A stretch of DNA of 33,817 nucleotides, taken from assembly GCA_025352405.1 (NCBI GenBank), contig JANXTM010000319.1, positions 1 to 33,817 on the forward strand, written 5' to 3'. The stretch comes from Polaromonas sp. Lineage in GTDB: Bacteria; Pseudomonadota; Gammaproteobacteria; Burkholderiales; Burkholderiaceae_C. The position numbers were made by a program, and so were the translations under genes. Positions 16,214 to 24,853 of this stretch are shown here, in pieces; within the stretch, counting starts at the first letter, position 1, and every line of letters begins with the position of its first letter. Under the pieces are notes generated by a model. That model did not search any database and was not told where the DNA came from. It saw only the letters and a program-made list of their open reading frames with translations.

Positions 16214-17116
16214 CTACAAGCCTTTTTTAATAGTTTCCAGGGTGTAGTTCTGGCCACCCCGATAGGCGATTTTGTGCGCACCTACCTGGTTACCCAGCTC
16301 GGCACAGCGCACTAAGGGCCAGCCTTTTTCCAACCCGAACAGCAGCGCGCCACGGAAGGCATCACCGCAACCGGTGGGGTCAACAACTTCCCGCGCAGGC
16401 ACTGGCGATACCAGCGTTTTTTCGCCATTGATCCATACTTCACAGCCCTCTGCACCGAGTGTGACGATCAACCCCTCGACCCGGCACGACAACTCTGCAA
16501 TTGACAAACCGGTACGGTCACATAGCAGCTTGGCCTCGTAATCGTTGACAGTGACCCAACTGGCAAGTTCTACAAAATATATCAAATCTTTGCCATCGAA
16601 CATCGGCAAGCCCTGGCCCGGATCGAACACAAAAGGGATACCTGCGGCCTTGAACTGTGCTGCATGCTGCAGCATGGCGTCGCGGCCATCTGGCGAAATG
16701 ATGCCGAGTTTGATGTCGCTGCGTGCGGCAATTTGCGTTGTGTGGGCCTGCATCATGGCGCCCGGATGAAACGCGGTGATCTGGTTGTTGTCGCGGTCCG
16801 TCATGATCATGGCCTGTGCGGTATAGGCGTCATTGACCTCCCGAACAAATTCTGTACTGATACCTATGGCTTTCATGCGCGCCGCGTACTCTGCGCCATC
16901 ACTGCCCACCGTGGCCATCGGTAGTGGTGAGCCCCCCAGTTGCAGCAGACTGTAGGCAATGTTGCCGGCACAACCACCAAACTCTCGCCGCAAGGCTGGC
17001 ACCAGAAAAGACACATTCAGGATATGCAGTTGATCAGGCAGTATTTGCTCTGAAAACCGGCCCTCAAAAGTCATGATGGTGTCAAAAGCAAGCGAGCCAC
17101 AAATTACAACAGACAT
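16214..17116 (-). CDS. PfkB-family carbohydrate/nucleoside kinase (adenosine kinase-like)
   Basis: A 300-residue ribokinase-fold kinase. The N-terminal signature GGCAGNIAYSLLQLGG (about 47-62) and the C-terminal PfkB signature with catalytic D252 (DPTGCGDAFRGAL, about 246-258) are intact. Families of this size and motif set include adenosine kinase and ribokinase, and the order within the sequence is closest to bacterial adenosine-kinase-like proteins. I cannot fix the substrate by eye. It is the last gene of the accB-accC-prmA-DUF3426 run, 16 bp after the DUF3426 stop, so it is probably co-transcribed. Confidence 0.88.
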   Translation of the reverse strand: MSVVICGSLAFDTIMTFEGRFSEQILPDQLHILNVSFLVPALRREFGGCAGNIAYSLLQLGGSPLPMATVGSDGAEYAARMKAIGISTEFVREVNDAYTAQAMIMTDRDNNQITAFHPGAMMQAHTTQIAARSDIKLGIISPDGRDAMLQHAAQFKAAGIPFVFDPGQGLPMFDGKDLIYFVELASWVTVNDYEAKLLCDRTGLSIAELSCRVEGLIVTLGAEGCEVWINGEKTLVSPVPAREVVDPTGCGDAFRGALLFGLEKGWPLVRCAELGNQVGAHKIAYRGGQNYTLETIKKGL

Positions 17117-17132
17117 ATTATTTTCAATTCAA

Positions 17133-18074
17133 TCAGGGATAAAAAGCCAGAATCCGGTAACCCGCTACACGCAGTGGACCAGCAACAGGCGATGTCAAGC
17201 CCGCGGTACTCTGAGCGTCAGTGCCCAAGACCTGCATAACGACCACGCCTGAGAAGTCAGAGCCCGCACCCAACAGACCAGTACCGTCTGCAACGCCAAA
17301 CTGGGTTGGCGTCACGACGCGGCGCACCAGTGCCTGCTCCTGGGTATCTGTGAGCGTCACTTCCAATGACGGCATCGCCAAAGGACTGGTTCCGGTATTT
17401 TTGAGGGAAAAACTCAGCCGGTAGGAGTCACCGTTGATTTTATTGAACGCGGAACTGTCTATCACGACAGCTTCTATGTGTCGCAACGGTGCAATTTCGC
17501 ACTGCAAAGGCTCACACAGCATCTGCAGCCAAGGTTTGAGCCGGGGTTCCAGAACAGCCAGGCTGTCTTTTTGTTGAACCAAAAACTGCAATAGCAACAC
17601 AGCAGCCAACAGCAAACCGGACAAACCCAACGCAAAACGCACTGCAGGTTTGCGCCAAAATGCTTGTCGCCGTGCATCGCGAACAAAGGACACATCGTCA
17701 TCAGGCAACGCATCAGGCGAATCGCTGAGTGGGTCTGGATCTGTACGGCCAGCTTCGCCGGACTCAAGTAATGCAGCTTCTGCAGTCACCAGAGCACCGC
17801 CGGCGTCGGCATAAAGAGGAGGCATCGGCGGAGCTGGCTTTGCCACAAACGGCACCTGTTGCTCCATGTTCGCCTCAATGCCTGCGTCTACTTGGCTGGA
17901 AGGCGGCGTGCCCGGCCAGGGCATCACCGGACTTTGTGCCACCTGAAGATGCAGCGATGCGTCGAACACTTCAGTACACTGCCCGCATCCCACCCAGCCC
18001 TGTGAGACTTTGAGTTGATCGGTCACGACTTTAAACATCGTGCCGCAGGCGGGGCAGCGCGTAATCAGGCTCAT
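17133..18074 (-). CDS. Zinc-ribbon and DUF3426 domain membrane protein
   Basis: 313 residues. The N-terminus is an MJ0042-type zinc finger with C7, C10, C30 and C33 (CPACGTMF...GWVGCGQCTEVFDA). A long acidic, proline-rich linker follows (about 45-135), then one membrane helix (about 145-167), then a DUF3426 domain predicted outside the membrane (about 175-313). This layout is standard for proteins encoded right after prmA in betaproteobacteria. No function is established. The gene is 66 bp after prmA and 16 bp before the PfkB kinase on the same strand. Confidence 0.88.
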   Translation of the reverse strand: MSLITRCPACGTMFKVVTDQLKVSQGWVGCGQCTEVFDASLHLQVAQSPVMPWPGTPPSSQVDAGIEANMEQQVPFVAKPAPPMPPLYADAGGALVTAEAALLESGEAGRTDPDPLSDSPDALPDDDVSFVRDARRQAFWRKPAVRFALGLSGLLLAAVLLLQFLVQQKDSLAVLEPRLKPWLQMLCEPLQCEIAPLRHIEAVVIDSSAFNKINGDSYRLSFSLKNTGTSPLAMPSLEVTLTDTQEQALVRRVVTPTQFGVADGTGLLGAGSDFSGVVVMQVLGTDAQSTAGLTSPVAGPLRVAGYRILAFYP

Positions 18075-18140
18075 CTAGCGCTGTATTGTAGAGGTTGCGA
18101 TCCCGAAAATAATGGGTGAAACCGCATGCTCAGGCTGGGT

Positions 18141-19037
18141 TCAGAGCCGTGCCGTCATTAAAATCCAGCCGTCTTCCTGATCAGTTACCTCAAGCGCGCA
18201 CCAGGGTGCATAGGCATCCTTGAGTTCATCGGCCTGCCGGTCAAGAATGCCCGCAAGCACCAAATGGCCGCCTCTTTCAACGTAAGCGCATAACAGGGGT
18301 GCAAGTACCTTCAGCGGCGTGGCCAGAATATTGGCCAGCACTGTTTGGTAGATGCCCGTCGCCTTATCTGGCAGCCCAGCGTTGAGGGTCACATGGTTGG
18401 CATCGGCATTGGCGCGCGTTGACTGGACGGCGGCTTCGTCGATATCAACGGCATCAATGCGCACTGCGCCGAACTTGGCGGCGCCTATGGCGAGAATCCC
18501 GGAACCACAGCCGTAGTCGAGTACTCGCCCCAATGCGTTGCCTGCAAGACCTCGGCCCGCCGTCCAGCGCAGGCACATGCGCGTGGTGGGGTGCGTGCCC
18601 GTGCCGAAAGCCAGTCCTGGATCAAGACGTATGACCTGCCGCGCTTGTGCAGGCGGCTCATGCCAAGTGGGCACAATCCAAAATTCGGGCGTGATCTCAA
18701 CCGGCGCGAACTGCGACTGCGTCAGTCGAACCCAGTCCTGTTCAACTACGGCCTGAATTGCCACCAGCGCGCACGACGCAAAAAAATCTTGAATGCGCAG
18801 CAAGGCGGCTGCTTCCCGAGCCAGTGCCTCGGTCGAAAAGTGAGACACCACACGTGAACGATTCCACCCGGCTTTGGGTGGCGGCATACCCGGTTCGCCA
18901 AACATGGCCGATTCAGACGACGTCTGCGCGTCGGCATCTTCCACCGAAACGCTGAGCGCATCCAGTGCCTCAAGCGCATCGCTGAGGGTTTCGACCGTCT
19001 CAGCGGGCGCCAGCAAAATCAGCTCGAACATGCTCAT
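18141..19037 (-). CDS. prmA: Ribosomal protein L11 methyltransferase PrmA
   Basis: 298 residues, the usual length. An N-terminal substrate-recognition domain is followed by the linker GLAFGTGTHPTTRMCL (about 141-156), which is diagnostic for PrmA, and the SAM-binding motif VLDYGCGSGILAIGAAKFG (about 172-190). A later post-I acidic motif, VDIDEAAV, is also present. The enzyme trimethylates amino groups of L11. It lies 18 bp after accC on the same strand, the order found in many proteobacteria. Confidence 0.96.
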   Translation of the reverse strand: MSMFELILLAPAETVETLSDALEALDALSVSVEDADAQTSSESAMFGEPGMPPPKAGWNRSRVVSHFSTEALAREAAALLRIQDFFASCALVAIQAVVEQDWVRLTQSQFAPVEITPEFWIVPTWHEPPAQARQVIRLDPGLAFGTGTHPTTRMCLRWTAGRGLAGNALGRVLDYGCGSGILAIGAAKFGAVRIDAVDIDEAAVQSTRANADANHVTLNAGLPDKATGIYQTVLANILATPLKVLAPLLCAYVERGGHLVLAGILDRQADELKDAYAPWCALEVTDQEDGWILMTARL

Positions 19038-19055
19038 TCCAATGGCCTTTGTAAA

Positions 19056-20405
19056 TCAGCGAACACGCTTGGACAACCACTCTTCGAGATAATGAATGTT
19101 GGTACCACCGTCCATGAACTTGGCGTCCACCATGAGCTCGCGGTGCAGTGCAATATTGGTATTGATACCTTCCACCACAGTCTCGGCCAGGGCCGTACGC
19201 ATACGGGCCAGGGCCTGCTCGCGCGTATCACCGTGCACAATGATTTTGCCAATCATCGAGTCGTAGTTGGGCGGCACAAAGTAGTTGGCATAAATATGCG
19301 AATCAACCCTGACACCCGGTCCACCCGGCGTGTGCCAGGTCGTGATGCGGCCTGGCGACGGCGTGAATTTGTAGGGGTCTTCTGCGTTGATGCGGCATTC
19401 AATGGAATGGCCCTTGAGCTGGATATCGCGCTGCACAAATGGCAGCCTTTCACCCGCAGCCACCATGATCTGCGTACGAACGATATCCACGCCCGTGATC
19501 CACTCGGTCACCGGATGCTCGACCTGCACGCGCGTATTCATCTCAATGAAGTAAAACTCGCCATTCTCAAAAAGAAACTCAAAAGTTCCAGCACCGCGGT
19601 AGCCTATCTTTTTGACAGCGGCAACGCAACGCTCACCAATCCGCTCGATGAGTTTGCGCGGAATACCTGGGGCCGGCGCTTCTTCAATGACTTTCTGGTG
19701 ACGACGCTGCATGGAGCAGTCACGCTCGCCCAGCCAGACCGCATTTTTATGCTGATCTGCCAAAATCTGGATTTCAATATGCCGGGGGTTCTGCAGGAAT
19801 TTTTCCATGTAGACCTCCGGATTGCCAAAGGCCGCACCGGCTTCAGCCTTGGTGGTTTGAACTGCATGGATCAGGGCCGCTTCTGTGTGCACCACCCGCA
19901 TGCCACGTCCGCCGCCACCGCCTGCCGCCTTGATGATGACTGGATAACCCACCTGCTTGGCGGTACGCTTGATGACAACTGGATCATCTGGCAAAGTGCC
20001 CTCGGAGCCGGGCACACACGGCACACCCGCCTTGATCATGGTTTGCTTGGCTGAGACCTTGTCGCCCATAATGCGGATAGATTCAGGACTTGGTCCAATG
20101 AATTTGAAGCCGCTTTTTTCAACCCGCTCCGCAAAATCGGCGTTTTCACTCAAAAACCCATAGCCGGGATGGATCGCTTCGGCATCGGTCACCTCGGCAG
20201 CCGAAATGATGGCAGGCATGTTCAGATAGCTGTGGCTGGATGCCGCTGGACCGATACACACCGATTCATCAGCCAGTTTGATGTATTTGGCGTCTCGATC
20301 GGCTTCCGAATACACCATCACGGCCTTCACGCCCAGCTCCCGGCAGGCGCGCTGAATTCGCAAGGCGATTTCACCGCGGTTGGCAATCAGTATCTTTTTA
20401 AACAT
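19056..20405 (-). CDS. accC: Acetyl-CoA carboxylase, biotin carboxylase subunit AccC
   Basis: 449 residues, same length as E. coli AccC. It carboxylates biotin on AccB using ATP and bicarbonate in the first step of fatty-acid synthesis. The glycine-rich ATP-grasp loop is GGGGGRGMR (about 162-170). E288, N290 and R292 in [16 protein letters not shown] fall at the E. coli active-site numbers. K238, in [11 protein letters not shown], is also kept. The gene is 45 bp after accB and 18 bp before prmA. Confidence 0.98.
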   Translation of the reverse strand: MFKKILIANRGEIALRIQRACRELGVKAVMVYSEADRDAKYIKLADESVCIGPAASSHSYLNMPAIISAAEVTDAEAIHPGYGFLSENADFAERVEKSGFKFIGPSPESIRIMGDKVSAKQTMIKAGVPCVPGSEGTLPDDPVVIKRTAKQVGYPVIIKAAGGGGGRGMRVVHTEAALIHAVQTTKAEAGAAFGNPEVYMEKFLQNPRHIEIQILADQHKNAVWLGERDCSMQRRHQKVIEEAPAPGIPRKLIERIGERCVAAVKKIGYRGAGTFEFLFENGEFYFIEMNTRVQVEHPVTEWITGVDIVRTQIMVAAGERLPFVQRDIQLKGHSIECRINAEDPYKFTPSPGRITTWHTPGGPGVRVDSHIYANYFVPPNYDSMIGKIIVHGDTREQALARMRTALAETVVEGINTNIALHRELMVDAKFMDGGTNIHYLEEWLSKRVR

Positions 20406-20450
20406 GCGTCTTTTAGATCCATCTGTTGGAGAACGGCAGGTGTAGCTCTA

Positions 20451-20897
20451 TCACTCAATCATGAACATGGGTTGGCCGTATTCCACAGCCTGGCCGTTAT
20501 CGCACAGTATTTTGGTCACTGTCCCGGACTTGTCGGCCTCAATTTCGTTGAGAATTTTCATGGCCTCAATGATGCAGATGGTCTCGCCCTCCCTGACGAC
20601 GCTGCCGATTTCGACGTAGGTCTTGGCCCCGGGGCTGGCAGACCTGTAAAAAGTGCCTACCATAGGAGATTTCACGGCATGCCCTGCAGGGCCAGCGTCC
20701 GCCGCATCAACAACCGGCAGGTTGGTCACTGGCACCAATGGCGTTGTCGCCATGGTCGGCACAAGTTGCTGCATGACAAGAGGGGCACCGCTGGATTTGA
20801 CGATTCGTACTTTGCCTTCGGCTTCAGTGATCTCAAGTTCGGACACATTGGACTCTGATACGAGGTCAATCAGGGTCTTGAGTTTTCTTAAATCCAT
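20451..20897 (-). CDS. accB: Acetyl-CoA carboxylase biotin carboxyl carrier protein AccB
   Basis: 148 residues with the conserved N-terminal segment MDLRKLKTLIDLVSESNVSELEI, a Pro/Ala-rich mobile linker (about 40-75), and a biotinyl domain. Biotin would be attached to K114 in EAMKILNEIEAD; the residue pair after Lys is IL rather than the more frequent LM or MM, which is a mild change. A thumb-like insertion typical of AccB is present (SASPGAKTYVEIG). GGAGAG lies just before the ATG. It heads the accB-accC-prmA-DUF3426-PfkB run. Confidence 0.97.
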   Translation of the reverse strand: MDLRKLKTLIDLVSESNVSELEITEAEGKVRIVKSSGAPLVMQQLVPTMATTPLVPVTNLPVVDAADAGPAGHAVKSPMVGTFYRSASPGAKTYVEIGSVVREGETICIIEAMKILNEIEADKSGTVTKILCDNGQAVEYGQPMFMIE

Positions 20898-21235
20898 GGG
20901 GTCTCTCCAACAATGGTGGATGCTGGCGCGAAGATTTCAGCGCGCAGCTTTTAAATTGATCCGGAAGCTAATTTTGACAAATTTCAAAGTCAAGCGCCTT
21001 TTCTTGGGTTACTCCCTGCTTTTACGCTCTATAGCACCTATCAGCCAGCTACTACGCGGGATAACACGCATGCCAGCCGCGGAAAGCGCAGAGTGTACTC
21101 CAAGCCGAAACCCTTTCAGGCAAAAACATAGCCGGCCAAAATATTTTAGAAAATTAAATATAGATGAATTTAACTGCAAATAACTGCTTTTAAATTCAGT
21201 TAGCACCTTAATAATCACTACCAAAAAATTCACCA
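20898..21235. other. AT-rich spacer between tlpA-like gene and accB
   Basis: A 338-bp interval without a convincing gene. The accB end carries a promoter (separate entry). From about 21130 to 21235 the sequence is strongly AT-rich compared with everything around it. TAACTG (21181-21186) and CAGTTA (21197-21202) could form a weak hairpin after the tlpA-like gene. An 81-codon minus-strand frame at 21009-21254 runs into the tlpA-like gene and has no recognisable homologue or ribosome site. Confidence 0.5.
20965..20993 (-). promoter_or_regulatory. Probable promoter of the accB operon
   Basis: Read on the minus strand: TTGACT (20993-20988), a 17-nt spacer, then TAGCTT (20970-20965). The spacer region is symmetric: TTGAC (20974-20978) and GTCAA (20989-20993) are inverted around a 10-nt AT centre. 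The accB start is about 70 bp downstream. Confidence 0.5.
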
Positions 21236-21793
21236 CTACTTGAGTTGCACCCAAAGCGCCAGATCTCCAGGCGTCAATTTTCCCACCTTGCGCTGCAACA
21301 AGGCACCTGTTGCGGAAAAGACGGCAGAAAAAGGCAGACTTCCGGCCAGATTACCGAGTGACTTGCTCAACTCGGTGCCGCCAAACCCGGCCATACCCAC
21401 CGGAAAACTCAAAGGTTTGGCTTGCAGCCATTTACTGACCGCGCTGGGCTGGTCTACTGCCAGACCCAAAACCTGCCAGTTTTTGTCTTTGTTCTCCTGG
21501 TAAAAGTAGTCGATTAGGGGTAACTCTTCTACACATGGTGGGCACCAGGTTGCCCAAAAATTCACTAGTAAGGGCTTGCCGCGCAAGGTGCTCATGGCAA
21601 GCGTTTTGCCGTCGGGCGTATCAAAACTCAGACGCCACAAGGCTTCACTTGCAGCATCCAACCTTGCATCACTATCGGCATTTGCAGATTCGGTACGCGA
21701 TCGAGATGTCCACCACGCCGTACCAACGCCCGCCACTCCTGCAGCAGCCACAAGGCCACCCATTGCCAGTTTTCGTCTATTAATTAAAGCCAT
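21236..21793 (-). CDS. TlpA/ResA-like membrane-anchored thiol-disulfide oxidoreductase
   Basis: 185 residues from ATG 21793. The N-terminus has two arginines (NRRKLAMGG) and a hydrophobic segment (about 9-29), which would export or anchor the protein with its thioredoxin domain in the periplasm. The redox site is WCPPC (C84, C87) in NFWATWCPPCVEELP. Proteins of this type keep cysteines reduced for cytochrome c or oxidase assembly. The specific partner is not shown by the sequence. The ATG shares one base with the ispB stop (TGATG), so translation is coupled to ispB. A TTG one codon upstream is a less likely start. Confidence 0.9.
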   Translation of the reverse strand: MALINRRKLAMGGLVAAAGVAGVGTAWWTSRSRTESANADSDARLDAASEALWRLSFDTPDGKTLAMSTLRGKPLLVNFWATWCPPCVEELPLIDYFYQENKDKNWQVLGLAVDQPSAVSKWLQAKPLSFPVGMAGFGGTELSKSLGNLAGSLPFSAVFSATGALLQRKVGKLTPGDLALWVQLK

Positions 21794-22776
21794 CAAGACC
21801 GCCGCACCAACAACTGCGACGCCAATTCCAGCAGCGCGACGCTGTAGGGGTTGGCTGGCAATCCCACAAGAGCATCTACCGCGCGTTGCGCCTCCAGCGC
21901 TGCCGCATCGCGGGTGGCCTGCAACGCGCCGGTCTTGTGCACGATGGCAATTATTTGCTGCATGTGTTCGGTACCGCCGGTCTTTATCGCCTGCTCAATG
22001 GTGGTGCGCTCCGCGTCCGTCCCGCGCTGCATAGCAATAATCAGAGGCAACGTCGCCTTGCCTTCGCGCAGATCATCTCCTAGATTTTTCCCCATCTCCG
22101 AAACTTCACCACCGTAATCCAACACGTCGTCGATAACCTGGAAAGCGGTGCCCAGCGCCTGGCCATAGTCTGCGCAACTTTTTTCGACAGCGGGCGAAGA
22201 CTGCGCTAGTAAGGCCGCCAGGCGGGCACTAGCCTCAAACAGTTTGGCCGTCTTGGAGCGAATCACACGGAGGTATCCCTCTTCTGACAGCGCCGCATCG
22301 TGCATATTCATAAGCTGCAGCACTTCACCCTCCGCAATAACATTGGTCGCCTCGGCAAGCGTCTGCATGACGCGCATGTCGCCAGCGTCGACCATCATCT
22401 GGAACGCGCGGGAATACAAAAAGTCACCCACCAGCACACTGGCCGGATTACCGAAGGCCTCATTGGCGGTTGCCCGACCACGACGCAAAGTGGATTCATC
22501 AACCACATCGTCATGCAGCAGAGTGGCGGTGTGGATAAACTCCACAACTGCAGCCAGGTTGTAACGCTGATCACCGTGGTAGCCGAGCGCGCCGCACATC
22601 AGCAGCAGCAAAGCCGGGCGCAGGCGCTTGCCACCAGCCGCCACAATGTATCGCGACACTTGGCTGACCAGCGGGACTTCGGATTTGAGTCGGCGTTCAA
22701 TAACTGCATCCATTTCACGCATGTCATCGGCAATCAGGGCGAGGGCGGCGGCGGTGCTTGAAGAGTTGGCAGACAA
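21793..22776 (-). CDS. ispB: Polyprenyl (octaprenyl) diphosphate synthase IspB
   Basis: A trans-isoprenyl diphosphate synthase making the ubiquinone side chain. The two aspartate-rich motifs are DDVVD (89-93, in [10 protein letters not shown]) and DDVLD (216-220, in [10 protein letters not shown]). The lysine and arginine motif [12 protein letters not shown] is also present. I propose a TTG start at 22776, preceded by AAGGA at 8 nt, giving 327 residues, close to E. coli IspB (323). The open frame continues to an ATG at 22851, but those 25 residues would be translated across the region between ispB and the divergent rplU promoter and do not look like the family. Chain length (C40 or other) cannot be read by eye. 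Confidence 0.94.
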   Translation of the reverse strand: MSANSSSTAAALALIADDMREMDAVIERRLKSEVPLVSQVSRYIVAAGGKRLRPALLLLMCGALGYHGDQRYNLAAVVEFIHTATLLHDDVVDESTLRRGRATANEAFGNPASVLVGDFLYSRAFQMMVDAGDMRVMQTLAEATNVIAEGEVLQLMNMHDAALSEEGYLRVIRSKTAKLFEASARLAALLAQSSPAVEKSCADYGQALGTAFQVIDDVLDYGGEVSEMGKNLGDDLREGKATLPLIIAMQRGTDAERTTIEQAIKTGGTEHMQQIIAIVHKTGALQATRDAAALEAQRAVDALVGLPANPYSVALLELASQLLVRRS

Positions 22777-22880
22777 GAGGGCAATCCTTAAGTTTATGCA
22801 GATTATAGGAACGCCAGCCTGCCCCACTGACCGTCGACTTTGGCGGAACATGCGCCGCTATGGCCTTTATAAACCGTCCA

Positions 22881-22889
22881 TGCTAGAAT
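22881..22889 (+). promoter_or_regulatory. Extended -10 promoter of rplU
   Basis: TGC followed by TAGAAT (22884-22889) is an extended -10 element. No good -35 lies 16-18 nt upstream, which is compatible with an extended -10. Transcription would begin near 22896, about 44 nt before rplU. Confidence 0.5.
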
Positions 22890-22939
22890 ATTGGGCTCTG
22901 CGGAAATCCGTCTGCGGAACTCAATTTAAGAGGTCTTAC

Positions 22940-23251
22940 ATGTACGCGGTCATAAAAACCGGTGGCAAACAATACAAAGTTGCTACTGGTGAAAAAATTA
23001 AAGTAGAACAGATTACTGCGGACGTAGGCCAAGAGATTGTTATTGACCAAGTATTGGCTGTCGGGACCGGCAGCACAATCACGGTTGGTACGCCCTTGGT
23101 GCTAGGTGCCACTGTTACTGTTACTGTCATCTCTCACGGCAGAGGCGACAAGGTTCGCATTTTCAAAATGCGTCGTCGCAAGCACTATCAAAAACGTCAG
23201 GGTCACCGGCAGAACTTCACTGAACTGCAAATCGGCGTGATCGCTGGTTAA
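22940..23251 (+). CDS. rplU: 50S ribosomal protein L21
   Basis: 103 residues, the same size as E. coli L21. It begins [14 protein letters not shown], the invariant L21 start, and keeps the basic C-terminal segment [16 protein letters not shown] that contacts 23S rRNA. AAGAGG precedes the ATG at 22940. It is followed 29 bp later by rpmA, the universal partner. Confidence 0.98.
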   Translation: MYAVIKTGGKQYKVATGEKIKVEQITADVGQEIVIDQVLAVGTGSTITVGTPLVLGATVTVTVISHGRGDKVRIFKMRRRKHYQKRQGHRQNFTELQIGVIAG

Positions 23252-23280
23252 GCATCAGTAAGCAATTGGAGTAAGCAAAA

Positions 23281-23550
23281 ATGGCACAGAAAAAAGGCGG
23301 CGGCTCTACGCGAAACGGGCGTGATTCACAGCCCAAAATGCTCGGCGTCAAGAAGTTTGGCGGCGAAGTCATCAACGCTGGCAGCATCATCGTGCGCCAG
23401 CGCGGCACCCGGTTTCATCCAGGCGTCAATGTCGGCATCGGCAAAGATCACACCCTGTTTGCACTGGTCGGTGGCAAAGTCTCGTTTGCAATCAAAGGTG
23501 CGCTAAACAAGCACACCGTGAATGTGACGCCTGCTGCGATTGCAGCGTAA
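23281..23550 (+). CDS. rpmA: 50S ribosomal protein L27
   Basis: 89 residues. The start [24 protein letters not shown] is the universal L27 N-terminus that reaches toward the peptidyl transferase centre. There is no N-terminal cleavage extension of the Firmicutes kind. GGAG lies just before the ATG. A strong terminator follows 35 bp after the stop. Confidence 0.98.
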   Translation: MAQKKGGGSTRNGRDSQPKMLGVKKFGGEVINAGSIIVRQRGTRFHPGVNVGIGKDHTLFALVGGKVSFAIKGALNKHTVNVTPAAIAA

Positions 23551-23585
23551 GTCAGCCACTTCGACAAGTCACTTCGACTGAAGCG

Positions 23586-23611
23586 AAGCCCCGACCCGTC
23601 GGGGCTTTTTT
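23586..23611 (+). terminator. Rho-independent terminator after rpmA
   Basis: A perfect 10-bp stem AAGCCCCGAC (23586-23595) / GTCGGGGCTT (23598-23607) with a 2-nt gap (in practice a 4-nt loop) and T6. It separates rplU-rpmA from obgE. Confidence 0.92.
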
Positions 23612-23668
23612 GTTTGTAAACTGCTTTCCAGAGCAGCGCCCATCGTCCCCACCGTACCTGAGCTCATC

Positions 23669-24745
23669 ATGAAATTTGTAGACGAAGCCTTTATTGACAT
23701 TGCAGCTGGCGATGGCGGGGCTGGCTGCGTCTCGTTCAGCCATGAAAAATACAAGGAATTTGGTGGCCCTAACGGTGGCGATGGCGGCCGTGGCGGCCAC
23801 GTATACGCTGTGGCGGACATAAACCTGAACACACTGGTGGACTTCCGGTTTTCGCGCCGCCACGACGCCAGAAATGGTGGGCACGGCATGGGCTCAGACA
23901 TGTTTGGCGCCAAGGGCGACGATGTGATCCTGAAAATGCCGGTTGGCACCATTCTCACGGACTCCGAAACTGGTGAAACGTTGTTTGAACTACTGGTGCC
24001 CGGCGAGCAAATCCTGATTGCCAAAGGTGGCGATGGCGGCTTTGGCAACCTGCGCTTTAAAAGTTCGACCAACCGCGCACCGCGCAGTAAAACACCCGGC
24101 TGGCCGGGTGAGCGCAAGGGCCTGAAACTCGAGCTGAAAGTGCTGGCCGACGTAGGCTTGCTTGGCATGCCCAATGCGGGTAAATCCACGTTTATATCGG
24201 CTGTCTCAAACGCCCGCCCACGCATTGCAGACTACCCCTTCACCACCTTGCACCCCAATTTGGGCGTGGTCCGCGTCGGTCCCGAGCAAAGCTTTGTGGT
24301 GGCAGACTTGCCCGGCCTGATTGAAGGCGCCTCGGAAGGTGCGGGCCTGGGGCATTTATTCCTGCGCCATCTGCAGCGAACCCGCCTGCTGCTGCATATT
24401 GTGGACCTCGCACCCTTCGATGAAAACGTCGATCCGGTTGCCCAGGCCAAAGCGATTGTGGGCGAGCTTAAAAAATACGATGAAGCGTTGTATAAAAAAC
24501 CGCGCTGGCTGGTGCTTAACAAGCTCGACATGGTCGACGGCGATAAGCGTGCGGCCATCGTCAAGGATTTCGTCAAGCGCTTCAAGTTCAAAGGCCCGGT
24601 GTTTGAAATATCAGCACTGACACGCGAAGGTTGTGAGCTCCTGATCAAGACGATTTACAAGCACGTCAAGGAAGTGCAAAAAAGCGAGCAGCCTGAAGAA
24701 GACATTGATCCACGATTTGTGGTGTTGCCGCCAGAAACACCTTGA
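23669..24745 (+). CDS. obgE: GTPase Obg/CgtA
   Basis: 358 residues. The N-terminal glycine-rich Obg domain ([19 protein letters not shown]... through about 158) is followed by the GTPase domain with G1 GMPNAGKST (166-174), G3 DLPG (213-216) and G4 NKLD (about 286-289). It works in late 50S assembly and the stringent response. The C-terminal tail is short and acidic (EEDIDPRFV). The gene is separated from rpmA by a strong terminator, so it needs read-through or its own promoter. proB follows after 108 bp on the same strand. Confidence 0.97.
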   Translation: MKFVDEAFIDIAAGDGGAGCVSFSHEKYKEFGGPNGGDGGRGGHVYAVADINLNTLVDFRFSRRHDARNGGHGMGSDMFGAKGDDVILKMPVGTILTDSETGETLFELLVPGEQILIAKGGDGGFGNLRFKSSTNRAPRSKTPGWPGERKGLKLELKVLADVGLLGMPNAGKSTFISAVSNARPRIADYPFTTLHPNLGVVRVGPEQSFVVADLPGLIEGASEGAGLGHLFLRHLQRTRLLLHIVDLAPFDENVDPVAQAKAIVGELKKYDEALYKKPRWLVLNKLDMVDGDKRAAIVKDFVKRFKFKGPVFEISALTREGCELLIKTIYKHVKEVQKSEQPEEDIDPRFVVLPPETP

Positions 24746-24789
24746 ACACGTCCCGCCTGCTGGAAGCCCCTCTTCTGCTTCGCATGCAT

Positions 24790-24853
24790 GCTATTTGAAG
24801 CGCAGCATTTCGCCCGCGTATTTGTTAGCCCATAGCTCTTTAGTCTATAAAAA
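24790..24853 (+). repeat. Possible degenerate relative of the dispersed element (before proB)
   Basis: The 19-mer at 24826-24844 matches 2564-2582 of copy A at 13 of 19 positions, and both lie directly before a start codon. Similarity outside this core is weak, so the assignment is tentative. A promoter-like TTGTTA (24822-24827) - 18 nt - TATAAA (24846-24851) occurs in the same stretch. Confidence 0.3.

Noticed and set aside
21009-21254. 81-codon minus-strand frame in the AT-rich gap, considered as an aroQ remnant
   Set aside because: No AroQ motif such as NGPNLNLLG is present and the frame overlaps the 3' end of the tlpA-like gene.
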